A DNA stretch of 64,000 nucleotides from DATJZG01 sp035499295. Its GTDB lineage: Bacteria > Myxococcota > Myxococcia > Myxococcales > Anaeromyxobacteraceae. Position numbers and translations under genes: made by a program. Shown in pieces: positions 10,618 through 19,247 of the stretch. The stretch's first letter is position 1. Each line of letters starts with the position of its first letter. A model generated the notes under the pieces. It saw only the letters and a list, made by a program, of their open reading frames with translations. It was not told where the DNA came from and made no database searches. The DNA lies in NCBI GenBank assembly GCA_035499295.1, contig DATJZG010000156.1:1-64000 (forward strand). The letters run 5' to 3'.

Positions 10618-10958
10618 CGCCGCCCTCCCGGTGCGAGGCGATCGCGGGCCGCCCGGAGCGCGGCCTGCGCCCCGGCGAGCCCGACCGCGCCACACCCGGT
10701 TCTTCCGATCACTACCAGGTCGACCGGCGGCAGGTCCTTCGCCACCGCCCGGAACGCCTCCCGGACCCAACGCTTCACCCGATTGCGGGTCACCGAGTTC
10801 GCCACCTTTCCCGGCACGGTGATGCCCAGCCGAGCCCGCCCCTCGCCTCGATCGAGCGCCAGCACCAAGAGCTCCCGCCCGAAGAGGCGCTCCCCCCGCT
10901 GCTGCACCGCCAGGAACTCCCGGCGTCTCCGGAGCCGCGCCGCCTTGCCGAGACGCAC
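10614..10958 (-). CDS. rnpA: ribonuclease P protein component
   Basis: RnpA binds the catalytic RNase P RNA and helps cut 5' leaders from pre-tRNA. The 114-residue product begins MRLGKAARLRRRREFLAVQQ from GTG 10958 and holds the signature RNRVKRWVREAFR (the RNR motif) near residue 60. The frame stays open upstream into rpmH, but that part is rpmH in another frame. The family length of 110-120 residues supports the GTG start. It lies 17 nt after rpmH. Confidence 0.95.
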   Translation of the reverse strand: MRLGKAARLRRRREFLAVQQRGERLFGRELLVLALDRGEGRARLGITVPGKVANSVTRNRVKRWVREAFRAVAKDLPPVDLVVIGRTGCGAVGLAGAQAALRAARDRLAPGGRR

Positions 10959-10975
10959 GCGGGGCTCCGCCTCGC

Positions 10976-11125
10976 CTACTTCGACGGCGCCCGCGGCGCC
11001 AGCCGCTTGCGCCCCTTCGCGCGCCGCCGCTTGATCACGTTCCGCCCGCCGGCCGACTGCATCCGCTTGCGGAAGCCGTGCGTTCGGTTCCGCTTCACCT
11101 TCTTGGGTTGATAGGTCCTCTTCAT
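10976..11125 (-). CDS. rpmH: 50S ribosomal protein L34
   Basis: L34 is a small basic protein of the large ribosomal subunit. The 49-residue product begins MKRTYQPKKVKRNRTHGFRK and ends LAPRAPSK, a near-consensus L34 slightly longer than the E. coli protein. It begins the rpmH-rnpA-yidD-yidC-jag run and is divergent from dnaA. On its strand a perfect TTGACA occurs at 11162-11157, but the -10 partner at the right distance is poor (GAGTTT). If real, it would place the start of transcription almost at the ATG. Confidence 0.97.
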   Translation of the reverse strand: MKRTYQPKKVKRNRTHGFRKRMQSAGGRNVIKRRRAKGRKRLAPRAPSK

Positions 11126-11259
11126 GGCGCGCGAAACTCCCCGATCGGCCGCGCCCTGTCAAGGACGGCTAGCGCGACGCGTCGACCCCCCCGGCGCGGC
11201 ACCCGGGCCCGAGCGGGACCGCGAAAAGACGGCTCCTTCCGGGCCCCTTCACAACGCAC

Positions 11260-11289
11260 TTGATCCCACGCCTCGACCTTCGCTAATGA
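11260..11289 (+). promoter_or_regulatory. weak candidate dnaA promoter in the rpmH-dnaA gap
   Basis: TTGATC (11260-11265), an 18-nt spacer and TAATGA (11284-11289) resemble a sigma70 promoter at the only AT-richer spot of the 280-bp gap between divergent rpmH and dnaA. No clear DnaA box (TTATNCACA) was seen in this gap. Confidence 0.3.
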
Positions 11290-11406
11290 GAATCGGCGAC
11301 ACGGGATCGTCACTCGACGCTCCTCAGCACTTGCAGGCGACTCATGGTGAACGCTGCCGCGCACTCGGCAGTGCCGGGGCTGTTCGTTCCCGGAGGGACG
11401 AGGGAG

Positions 11407-12777
11407 ATGGCAACCGGGGCGAGCGCGTCCGAGTCGGCAGTCCCCGCCGAAGCACATTGGAGCCGAATCGACGAGTACCTGCGCGGGCGCCTGCGCGAGG
11501 ACCTCTACCGTCGCTGGTTCGCCCCCCTGCGCCCGGTGGCCCTCGAGGGAGACCGGCTGCAGGTAGCCGCACCCGACCCCTTCCACCGCGACTTCGTCGA
11601 CGACAACTACCGGGACTGGTTCGACGAATTCGTCCCCACCCTGTTGGGGTCCCCGGTGCGGACGCACTTCGTCGTGGACGACACTCCTCGGCGCACCCGC
11701 CCCGAGTCCGCGGTGCCACCGGTCCCTCCCGGGCCGTCCGACGCGCGCGAGCCCTCGGCCTTCCGCCCCAACCCGCGCTACCTCTTCGACACCTTCGTCG
11801 TGGGCGAGTCGAACCGCTTCGCCTTCGCCGCCGCCCAGGCGGTGGCGACGAGCCCCGGCCGCGCCTGGAACCCCCTCTTCCTGCACGGGGACTCGGGGCT
11901 CGGCAAGACCCACCTCCTCCACGCCATCGCCCACTCCATCCTGCTCGCCAACAGCTCGACCCAGGTGGCGATCGTCAGCTCGGAGCGCTACACCAACGAC
12001 TTCGTCGACGCCCTCTCCCGCAACTCCATGCACGACTTCCGCCGCAAGTACCGGGAGTGCGGCGCGCTGCTCGTCGACGACGTCCAGTTCTTCGCCGGCC
12101 GCGACAAGACCGCCGAGGAGTTCTTCCACACCTTCAACGCCCTCTACGAGCAGAACGTCCAGATCGTCCTCTCCAGCGACCGCAGCCCCAAGGAGCTGCG
12201 CGGGCTGGAGGAGCGCCTCTGCTCCCGCTTCGAGTGGGGCATGCGCGTCCACATCGACACCCCCGAGTTCGAGACGCGCGCCGCCATCCTCAAGAAGAAG
12301 GCCCAGGTGGAGCGCATCGAGCTCCCCGACGACGTCGCCGCCCTCCTCGCCACCCACATCAAGTCGAACGTCCGCGAGCTCGAGGGCGCCCTCATGCGCC
12401 TCGCCGCCTTCGCCTCCCTCAAGGGCGAGCCCATCTCCGTCCTCCTCGCCCGCGACGTCCTCCACGACGTCATCCCTCCCCCGGGCTACCGCCCCACCAT
12501 CGAGCGCATCCAGGAAGCGGTGGCCGCCCACTTTGGCATCACCGTCGCCCGGCTCACCAGCACCTCTCGCGAGCAGAAGATCGCGCTCCCGCGCCAGGTC
12601 GCGATGTACCTCTGCCGCGAGCTCGCCAAGGAGACGCTCCAATCCATCGCCGAGAAGTTCAACAAGAAGGACCACACGACCGTCATCTCCGCCATCGACC
12701 GGGTGACGGAGCTCATGACGGAGGACGAGTCCATCCGTCTGGCGATCCAGGCGCTCCGGGAGCGGGTTGTCCCCTAG
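11407..12777 (+). CDS. dnaA: chromosomal replication initiator DnaA
   Basis: DnaA-ATP binds oriC and opens the duplex. The 456-residue product has domain I at residues ~15-90 and a short Pro-rich linker. The AAA+ core follows, with Walker A HGDSGLGKTHLLHAIAHS near residue 160 and the Walker B-like LLVDDVQFF. The C-terminal domain IV carries the DNA-binding signature KKDHTTVISAIDRV near residue 420. ATG 11407 was preferred because the product then matches domain I length. An in-frame ATG at 11344 would add 21 atypical residues, and both starts have mediocre ribosome sites. Confidence 0.96.
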   Translation: MATGASASESAVPAEAHWSRIDEYLRGRLREDLYRRWFAPLRPVALEGDRLQVAAPDPFHRDFVDDNYRDWFDEFVPTLLGSPVRTHFVVDDTPRRTRPESAVPPVPPGPSDAREPSAFRPNPRYLFDTFVVGESNRFAFAAAQAVATSPGRAWNPLFLHGDSGLGKTHLLHAIAHSILLANSSTQVAIVSSERYTNDFVDALSRNSMHDFRRKYRECGALLVDDVQFFAGRDKTAEEFFHTFNALYEQNVQIVLSSDRSPKELRGLEERLCSRFEWGMRVHIDTPEFETRAAILKKKAQVERIELPDDVAALLATHIKSNVRELEGALMRLAAFASLKGEPISVLLARDVLHDVIPPPGYRPTIERIQEAVAAHFGITVARLTSTSREQKIALPRQVAMYLCRELAKETLQSIAEKFNKKDHTTVISAIDRVTELMTEDESIRLAIQALRERVVP

Positions 12778-13008
12778 CCCCGCCCCCCTGTGGATCGGCG
12801 GCGGATCCGGCCTGGGCGAGCCGGGGATCGGTGGTGGATGGCGCGTTGACACCCGCGGCCCCGACGCGTACACAAAGTCTCCGGCCCCGGATCCGGATCG
12901 TTCTCCAGATCGCTTTTCCAAGCTATTTCGAGCTCCCGACCCACTTCTCCACATCCATCGTCCCCCTACGATCACGACGAGTAGAAGAGAGAGAGAGGAT
13001 CTCTTCTT
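12778..13008. other. candidate oriC, dnaA-dnaN intergenic region
   Basis: This 231-bp gap holds DnaA-box-like sites: TTCTCCACA (12945-12953, one mismatch to TTATCCACA) and, inverted, TGTGGATCG (12789-12797). Its right half contains a more AT-rich stretch (about 12900-12930) suited to unwinding. The gene context (rpmH | dnaA | dnaN) is where many bacterial origins lie. Only two boxes are convincing by eye, so the exact origin could instead be the rpmH-dnaA gap or the recF-gyrB gap. Confidence 0.45.
12846..12874 (+). promoter_or_regulatory. candidate dnaN promoter
   Basis: A perfect -35 TTGACA (12846-12851), a 17-nt spacer and TACACA (12869-12874) form a reasonable sigma70 promoter. Transcription would start near 12881, leaving a leader of about 128 nt that contains the DnaA-box-like TTCTCCACA. 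DnaA could therefore influence dnaN expression. Confidence 0.45.
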
Positions 13009-14136
13009 ATGGAACTGAAGATCGCCGTCCAGGAGCTCTCCCGGGCGCTCGCCCGCTCGCAGGGCATCGTCGAGAAGAAGAGCACGATGCCCATCCTCTC
13101 CCACGTCCTCCTCGAAGCCCGGAAGTCGGGCGAGCTGGCGGTCTCCGCCACCGACCTCGACGTCTCCGTCTCCGGCGTGCACGCCGCCGAGGTGACCCGC
13201 GAGGGAGGGGTGGCGGTGTCGGCCCGGCACCTCTTCGACATCGTCAAGGCGCTCCCCGAGGCTACCGTCTCCCTGAAGAAGGCCCAGAACAACTACCTCG
13301 AGGTCAGGAGCGGCCCGGCGGACTTCCGCATCGTCGGGCTACCGGCCGAGGACTTCCCCGCCCTCCCCAAGTTCGAGAAGGTCCCCTTCGTGGGCGTCGA
13401 CCCCGGCGTCATCCTCGCGCTCATCGAGCGAACCGCCTTCGCCGTCTCGAGCGACGAGACCCGCTACAACCTGAACGGCGTCTACTTCGAGCCCTCGGCA
13501 GGTGCCATCCGTCTGGTCGCCACCGACGGCCACCGTCTCTCCATGGCCGACGCTCCGGTCGACGGCGACTTCAAGCTGAAGAAGGGCGTCATCCTCCCGA
13601 AGAAGGGCATCTTCGAGCTCCGCAAGCTTCTCGGCGAGGTGTTGGAGGGCTCGGAGGAGAAGCCCAAGGGCGAACTCGGCTTCGCCGAGAACTCCGCCAT
13701 CTTCCGCAGGCCCGGCGTGGTCCTCGTCATGCGCCTCATCGAAGGCTCCTTCCCCGACTACCGGCAGGTGGTGCCGAAGGCGGGGGAGAAGGTCCTGGTG
13801 GTGGGAAGGGAGAGGCTCCTGCAGACGCTCCGGCGCGTGTCGCTCCTCTCCTCGGAGAAGTCGAACGCGGTGAAGCTCGAGGTGACGAAAGCCAACCTGC
13901 GCATCGCCGCCCAGAACCCCGACCTGGGCGAGGCCAAGGAGGACGTCCCGCTGGAGTACGACGGGGAGGGGCTCAAGATCGGCTTCAACGCCCGCTACCT
14001 CACCGACGTACTCTCCGTCCTCCCCACCGACGACGTCCGGCTGGAGCTCGCCGACGACCTCTCCCCGGGCGTGCTGCGCCCCAAGGGCGAGGCGGAGGAG
14101 CACTTCACCGCCGTCATCATGCCGATGCGGATCTGA
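13009..14136 (+). CDS. dnaN: DNA polymerase III subunit beta (sliding clamp)
   Basis: The beta clamp is a ring dimer that tethers DNA polymerase III and other partners to DNA. The 375-residue product (MELKIAVQELSRALARSQGI) has the three-fold clamp-domain arrangement, with the middle domain around LNGVYFEPSAGAIRLVATDG and a C-terminal end VIMPMRI. That hydrophobic tail is the usual protein-binding end. The start is ATG 13009 with GAGGAT upstream. It lies between dnaA and recF in the classical order. Confidence 0.98.
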   Translation: MELKIAVQELSRALARSQGIVEKKSTMPILSHVLLEARKSGELAVSATDLDVSVSGVHAAEVTREGGVAVSARHLFDIVKALPEATVSLKKAQNNYLEVRSGPADFRIVGLPAEDFPALPKFEKVPFVGVDPGVILALIERTAFAVSSDETRYNLNGVYFEPSAGAIRLVATDGHRLSMADAPVDGDFKLKKGVILPKKGIFELRKLLGEVLEGSEEKPKGELGFAENSAIFRRPGVVLVMRLIEGSFPDYRQVVPKAGEKVLVVGRERLLQTLRRVSLLSSEKSNAVKLEVTKANLRIAAQNPDLGEAKEDVPLEYDGEGLKIGFNARYLTDVLSVLPTDDVRLELADDLSPGVLRPKGEAEEHFTAVIMPMRI

Positions 14137-14154
14137 AGTACCCGCGCCGCTCCG

Positions 14155-15264
14155 GTGCGCCTGCTCTCGCTCCACCTTCGCGACTTTCGCAACGTCGCCT
14201 CGGCCGACCTCGAGCCCTCAGCCCGGGCCACCGTCCTCGTGGGACCGAACGGGCAGGGGAAGACGAACCTGCTCGAGTCGGTCTACTTCCTGTCCACGCT
14301 CAAGCCGCTCCGCGCCAACCGGCTCGCCGAGCTCGTCCGCTTCGGCGCCGCGCGCGCCCGGGTGGAGGGCGAGTTCGAGGGCCCAGGCGGCGCCCGGCGC
14401 GTCGCCGTGGAGGTCGGCCCGGCGGGGCGCTCGGCCTTCCTCGACGGCAAGCCGCTCTCCTCCTCCGAGGAGCTCGAGGACTACTTCGAGGGCAAGGCGG
14501 CGGTGTGCTTTTCCCCCGACGACCTCTTGCTCGTGAAGGGCGGGCCCGAGCTCCGGCGCCGCTTCCTCGACCGGGCCGCCTTCAACCGCTGGCCGGCGGT
14601 GCTCGCGGAAGCGCGCGACTACCTCCGGGCGCTCCGGGCTCGCAACGCCGCCCTGCGCGGCTCCCCGGCCGGCGTGGAGGAGAGCTTCCGTCTGCCGCTC
14701 GTGCGGGCGGCGGCCCGCCTGCTCGTCCGCCGCCACGCGCTCGTCGCCGAGCTCGCTCCGCGCGTGGAGAGGGCCTTCCGGGAGATTTGCGGCCCCGAAG
14801 CACCTCCGGCCGAGCTCGCCTACCGCCCCGCCGCCGGCATGCCCTCGGGCGGGGGCGAGGCCGCGATCCGCGACCGCCTGGCCGAGATCCTGGCGCTCCG
14901 CCACGCGCGCGACGCCGAGAAGGGCTACACCTCCGCCGGCCCGCACATGGACGACCTCACGCTTGCGCTCGGAGGCCACGGGGCTCGCCCCTATGCGAGC
15001 CAGGGGCAGCAGCGCGCACTCGTCCTCGCGCTCAAGATCGCCGAGATCGAGAACCTCCGCGAGCAGAACGGCCGGCCGCCGCTCCTGCTCCTCGACGACG
15101 TCTCCTCCGAGCTCGACCCGGAGAAGAACGGCTACCTCCTGCGCTACCTCGCCGCCCTGCCCGGGCAGGCCTTTCTCACCACGACCGACCGCCGGCTCAT
15201 CGAGCCCGCGGCGGGTCCCGGCGCGGTCTTCTACCAGGTCGCCGGCGGGAGCTTCTCCAGCTAG
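14155..15264 (+). CDS. recF: DNA replication and repair protein RecF
   Basis: RecF is an SMC-like ATPase that with RecO and RecR loads RecA at single-strand gaps. The 369-residue product begins MRLLSLHLRDFRN and has the Walker A motif GPNGQGKTNLLESVYFLS near residue 32. The ABC-type signature region is SQGQQRALVLALKIAE near residue 283, and Walker B is LLLLDDVSSELD. GTG 14155 is the start, 18 nt after dnaN. The length is normal. Confidence 0.96.
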   Translation: MRLLSLHLRDFRNVASADLEPSARATVLVGPNGQGKTNLLESVYFLSTLKPLRANRLAELVRFGAARARVEGEFEGPGGARRVAVEVGPAGRSAFLDGKPLSSSEELEDYFEGKAAVCFSPDDLLLVKGGPELRRRFLDRAAFNRWPAVLAEARDYLRALRARNAALRGSPAGVEESFRLPLVRAAARLLVRRHALVAELAPRVERAFREICGPEAPPAELAYRPAAGMPSGGGEAAIRDRLAEILALRHARDAEKGYTSAGPHMDDLTLALGGHGARPYASQGQQRALVLALKIAEIENLREQNGRPPLLLLDDVSSELDPEKNGYLLRYLAALPGQAFLTTTDRRLIEPAAGPGAVFYQVAGGSFSS

Positions 15265-15306
15265 TTTTCAATCGTTATTTCCATACCTTGCGGCCCGATT
15301 TACGGG

Positions 15307-15335
15307 TTGCCGCGGGGGTGTCGCTCTGCTATATC
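15307..15335 (+). promoter_or_regulatory. candidate gyrB promoter
   Basis: TTGCCG (15307-15312), a 17-nt spacer and TATATC (15330-15335) lie in the recF-gyrB gap, which is otherwise notable for AT-rich sequence. Predicted transcription would begin near 15342. This excludes the ATG at 15340, which is also out of frame, as the gyrB start and leaves a leader of about 44 nt before the CTG proposed here. Confidence 0.5.
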
Positions 15336-15385
15336 CCTAATGGCTCTTAAGCCTTCAGAATCCCAAGCGAAAGCGCGAGAATACC

Positions 15386-17851
15386 CTGGAAAACCAGACG
15401 CAGACTCCGCCCCCCGCTCCATCCAACGGGAACGGGGACGAATACGGCATCGACACCATCAAGGTGCTCGAGGGGCTCGAGGCCGTCCGCAAGCGGCCGA
15501 ACATGTACATCGGCGACGTGGGCGAGCGGGGCCTGCACCACCTCGTCTTCGAGGTCGTGGACAACTCCGTCGACGAGGCCATGGCGGGGCGCGCCAACGA
15601 GATCAACGTCACCATCCACACCGACAACTCGGTGACGGTGGTCGACAACGGCTCCGGCATCCCAGTGGGGCCGCACCCGACCGTGGAGGGGATGGACACC
15701 CTCGACGTGGTGATGACGAAGCTCCACGCCGGCGGCAAGTTCGAGTCGAACGCCTACAAGGTGTCGGGCGGCCTCCACGGGGTGGGGATCACCTGCGTGA
15801 ACGCCCTCTCCGAGTGGCTCAAGGTCGAGGTCTACCGCGACGGGAAGGTCTGGGCGCAGCGCTACGAGCGCGGCCACCCGCCCGGGAGGGTCACCGCCAT
15901 CGGCGAGACCCAGCGCCGCGGCACCCGCGTCACCTTTCGCCCCGACTTCCCGCTCTTCGAGGCGAAGGAGTTCAGCTTCGAGACCCTCTCCGGGCGCCTG
16001 CGCGAGCTCGCCTTCCTGAACCCGGGGCTCAAGATCACGGTCGAGGACGACCGCACCGGCAAGAAGCACGAGTTCCTCTTCAAGGACGGCATCCGCGAGT
16101 TCGTCGCCTTCCTGAACAAGACCCGCCAGCCGCTCTTCGAGCCCCCCGTGTCGCTCCACCAAGACGTGGAGACCGAGCGCGGCGAGGCCGCGGTCGACAT
16201 CGCCCTGCAGTGGAACGACGGCTACGACGAGAAGGTCTTCGCGTTCGCCAACAACATCCACAACCACGAGGGCGGCACCCACCTGGTGGGGTTCAAGACC
16301 GCGCTCACCCGCACCATCAACGCCTACGGGGCGAAGAACAACCTCTTCAAGGACCTGAAGGAGGAGGTGCCGAGCGGCGACGACATGCGCGAAGGGCTCG
16401 CCGCCGTCATCTCCATCCGGCTGCCGGGCGCCAGCTTCGAGGGGCAGACGAAGACCAAGCTCTCGAACACCGAGGCCAAGTCGATCGTCGAGACCATGGT
16501 GAACGACCGCCTCGGCTCCTGGCTGGAGGAGAATCCGGCCCTGGCGAAGCGCATCATGGCCAAGGTGGCCGAGGCCGCCCGGGCCCGCATCGCCGCGCGC
16601 AAGGCGCGCGAGACGGTGCGCCGCAAGGGGGCGCTCGACGGCGCCTCCCTGCCCGGCAAGCTCGCCGACTGCCAGTCGCGCGACCCCGCCGAGAGCGAGC
16701 TCTTCATCGTCGAGGGCGACAGCGCCGGGGGCTCGGCCAAGCAGGGGCGCGACCGGCGCATCCAGGCCATCCTCCCGCTGCGCGGCAAGATCCTGAACGT
16801 GGAGAAGGCCCGCTTCGACAAGATGCTCTCCTCGGCGGAGATCGCCACCATGATCACCGCCCTCGGGACCGGCGTGGGGTCGGAGGAGTTCGACGTCGAG
16901 AAGACCCGCTACCACCGCATCGTCATCATGACGGACGCCGACGTGGACGGTTCCCACATCCGCACGCTGCTGCTCACCTTCTTCTTCCGGCAGATGCCGC
17001 AGGTGGTGGAGCGCGGATACCTCTACATCGCCCAGCCGCCCCTCTACCGCGTCCAGAAGGGGAAGAAGGAGGTCTACCTGAAGGACGAGGGCGGGCTCGA
17101 CGACTACCTCCTCGCCATCGGTACCGAGAAGGCCAGGCTCGCGGCGGGCGAGCAGGAGATCGCCGGCAACGACCTGAAGCGCCTGGCCGAGGAGGCCCTC
17201 GCCTACCGGGCGCTGCTCGGCGGGGCCGAGCGCCGCCGCGACGCGCGCATCATCGACGCCGCCATCCAGCAGGGCGACCTGGACCTGAAGACGCTCAAGG
17301 ACCACGCCGCCGTGAAGGCGCTCGCCGAGGCCATCCCGGCGAAGGCCCAGAAGCTCTACCCCGACATCGAGGTGCGCTCCGCCCGCATCGTCCGCGACGA
17401 GGAGCACGGGAGCGACGCCCTGCTCTTCCAGACGAACGTGGCCGGCGCCCCGCGCGAGACCCGGCTCGACCACGAGTACCTCTCCGGGGCCGAGTGGAGC
17501 GAGCTGTCGGCCCTCTACGGGGCGGTGGCGGAGATCGGGCTCGGGCCCTACCGACTCGAGACCGCCGAGGGCTCGGAGGAGGTCGACGACGTCTTCGCCG
17601 CGGTGGCGGCGCTCAAGAAGGCGGCGGGCCAGGGCCAGACCATCCAGCGGTACAAGGGGCTCGGGGAGATGAACCCGGAGCAGCTGTGGGAGACCACCAT
17701 GGATCCCACCCGCCGGACCCTCCTGCAGGTGCGGGTGGACGACACGGTCGAGGCGGACGGCGTCTTTAGCGTCCTCATGGGGGACGCGGTCGAGCCGCGC
17801 CGGGAGTTCATCGAACGGCACGCCCTCGACGTCCAGAACCTCGACATCTGA
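15386..17851 (+). CDS. gyrB: DNA gyrase subunit B
   Basis: GyrB is the ATPase and TOPRIM subunit of gyrase, which introduces negative supercoils. The frame contains the GHKL ATP-binding motifs (EVVDNSVDEA, NGSGIPV, GGLHGVGITCVNALS). The TOPRIM motifs EGDSAGGSAKQGRDRRIQA and DADVDGSHI and the C-terminal QRYKGLGEMNPEQLWETTMD are also present. The long ~165-residue insert after TOPRIM typical of Gram-negative GyrB is there. No ATG, GTG or TTG lies in frame upstream of the conserved GIDTIKVLEGLEAVRKRP. I therefore propose CTG 15386 (821 aa, start MENQTQTPPPAPSNGNGDEY), which resembles Myxococcus GyrB. A GTG at 15464 would delete part of the N-terminal arm. Confidence 0.93.
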   Translation: MENQTQTPPPAPSNGNGDEYGIDTIKVLEGLEAVRKRPNMYIGDVGERGLHHLVFEVVDNSVDEAMAGRANEINVTIHTDNSVTVVDNGSGIPVGPHPTVEGMDTLDVVMTKLHAGGKFESNAYKVSGGLHGVGITCVNALSEWLKVEVYRDGKVWAQRYERGHPPGRVTAIGETQRRGTRVTFRPDFPLFEAKEFSFETLSGRLRELAFLNPGLKITVEDDRTGKKHEFLFKDGIREFVAFLNKTRQPLFEPPVSLHQDVETERGEAAVDIALQWNDGYDEKVFAFANNIHNHEGGTHLVGFKTALTRTINAYGAKNNLFKDLKEEVPSGDDMREGLAAVISIRLPGASFEGQTKTKLSNTEAKSIVETMVNDRLGSWLEENPALAKRIMAKVAEAARARIAARKARETVRRKGALDGASLPGKLADCQSRDPAESELFIVEGDSAGGSAKQGRDRRIQAILPLRGKILNVEKARFDKMLSSAEIATMITALGTGVGSEEFDVEKTRYHRIVIMTDADVDGSHIRTLLLTFFFRQMPQVVERGYLYIAQPPLYRVQKGKKEVYLKDEGGLDDYLLAIGTEKARLAAGEQEIAGNDLKRLAEEALAYRALLGGAERRRDARIIDAAIQQGDLDLKTLKDHAAVKALAEAIPAKAQKLYPDIEVRSARIVRDEEHGSDALLFQTNVAGAPRETRLDHEYLSGAEWSELSALYGAVAEIGLGPYRLETAEGSEEVDDVFAAVAALKKAAGQGQTIQRYKGLGEMNPEQLWETTMDPTRRTLLQVRVDDTVEADGVFSVLMGDAVEPRREFIERHALDVQNLDI

Positions 17852-18069
17852 CGCGCGGGGGAGTACGGCGATGCCGTGGAGCCGAAGTTCGCCGGCAGGA
17901 AAGGTCGGCCGCGCGCCCTTCACCCGCCCGGAGGGGCTGCCGGCGGTGGCGCGCCTCGTGGTATTCGTGAGCCGTGCCCGGGCGCATCCGGTCCGAGGCT
18001 CGTGAGCCCCCCGGCGCCGCCGCGCCGCCCCCTCGCGGCAGGGCGCGCCTCGAGGGCGGAGGAGAAGCC

Positions 18070-19065
18070 ATGACCCGCACCGCCGTAGTCGCCATCGGCA
18101 CCTACGTCCCGGACCGCGTCGTCACCAACGACGAACTGGCGCGGTACATGGACACGAGCGACGAGTGGATCACCCAGCGCACCGGCATCAAGGAGCGCCG
18201 CTGGGTCGAGCCCGGGGTCGGGTCGGCGGAGCTCGCCTACCGCGCCTCCCAGCGCGCCCTGGCGCAGGCCGGGTGGCAGGCGTCCGACCTCGACGCCATC
18301 ATCTTCGCGAGCCTCTCGCCCGACCACCTCTTCCCCGGCGACGGGTGCTTCCTGAACGCCAAGCTGGGCGTCCCCGGCGTGCCGGCCCTCGACGTGCGCA
18401 ACCAGTGCTCCGGCTTCCTCTACGGACTCTCGGTGGCCAACGCCTGGATCCGGACCGGCAGCTACCGGCGCATCCTCCTCGTCGGCGCCGAGGTGCACTC
18501 CACCGGCCTCGACGTCTCCACCCGGGGGCGAGACGTGGCGGTGATCTTCGGGGACGGCGCGGCGGCGACGCTGCTCGAAGGCACGGACGATCCACGCCGG
18601 GGGGTCCTCGACCTCACCCTCCACGCCGACGGTCGCTTCGCCACCGACCTGTGGACCGACGCGCCCGGCTCCATCTACCATCCGCGCAACTCCCAGGAGA
18701 TGATCGAATCGGGTGCCGTCTTCCCCAAGATGGAGGGGCACAAGGTCTTCAAGCACGCCATCGTCCGGATGCCGGAGGCGGTGCGGCTGCTCCTGGAACG
18801 CACCGGCCTGTCGACCTCGGACATCAAGGTCCTCGTCTCGCACCAGGCGAACCTGCGCATCAGCGAGGCGGTGCAGAAGTCGCTCGGCCTGAGGGACGAC
18901 CAGGTCTTCAACAACATCCAGAGCTACGGGAACACCACGGCGGCGAGCATCCCGCTCGCCCTCTCCGAGGCCGTCCCGGCCCGCGGGGTGGAGCGCGGCG
19001 ACCTCGTCGCCCTGTGCGCCTTCGGAGCCGGGTTCACCTGGGGAGCTGCGCTGGTGCGGTGGTAG
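18070..19065 (+). CDS. fabH: beta-ketoacyl-ACP synthase III (FabH)
   Basis: FabH starts type II fatty-acid synthesis by condensing acetyl-CoA (or another short acyl-CoA) with malonyl-ACP. The 331-residue product shows the FabH N-terminus (GTYVPDRVVTNDEL, SDEWITQRTGIKERRW), the active-site Cys in NQCSGFLYGLSVAN, the His in SHQANLRI and the Asn in SYGNTTAASIPLALSEA. The catalytic triad is therefore complete. ATG 18070 has GAGGAGAAGCC just upstream. The gene stands alone, 218 nt after gyrB and without other fab genes. The acyl-CoA preference cannot be read from sequence, and a specialised paralogue for branched or secondary products is possible. Confidence 0.92.
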   Translation: MTRTAVVAIGTYVPDRVVTNDELARYMDTSDEWITQRTGIKERRWVEPGVGSAELAYRASQRALAQAGWQASDLDAIIFASLSPDHLFPGDGCFLNAKLGVPGVPALDVRNQCSGFLYGLSVANAWIRTGSYRRILLVGAEVHSTGLDVSTRGRDVAVIFGDGAAATLLEGTDDPRRGVLDLTLHADGRFATDLWTDAPGSIYHPRNSQEMIESGAVFPKMEGHKVFKHAIVRMPEAVRLLLERTGLSTSDIKVLVSHQANLRISEAVQKSLGLRDDQVFNNIQSYGNTTAASIPLALSEAVPARGVERGDLVALCAFGAGFTWGAALVRW

Positions 19066-19102
19066 GCGCGAGGAGACGGCGGTCCGTGTCCCCCAAAGAG
19101 AT

Positions 19103-19176
19103 TGAGGCGTCGTCTAACGGCAGGACTGCGGACTTTGGATCCGCGTATGAAGGTTCGAATCCTTCCGCCTCAGCCA
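19103..19176 (+). tRNA. tRNA-Gln (anticodon UUG)
   Basis: The 74-nt cloverleaf has a perfect acceptor stem (TGAGGCG with CGCCTCA), discriminator G and an encoded CCA (19174-19176). The anticodon stem is GCGGA/TCCGC around loop CTTTGGA, with anticodon TTG at 19135-19137. The T loop is TTCGAAT. It begins 37 nt after the fabH stop, so it may be processed from the fabH transcript. Confidence 0.97.
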
Positions 19177-19247
19177 AACCCCCGGCCCGCGCGCCCAACC
19201 AGCGCGCCGAGCTGAAGCCGCTGCCCCTCCCGGAGCGCTTCCTGCTC

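Noticed and set aside
15307..15385. ATG 15340 (MALKPSESQ...) as gyrB start
   Set aside because: It is in a different frame from GyrB and lies at or before the predicted transcription start. Using it would need a frameshift.
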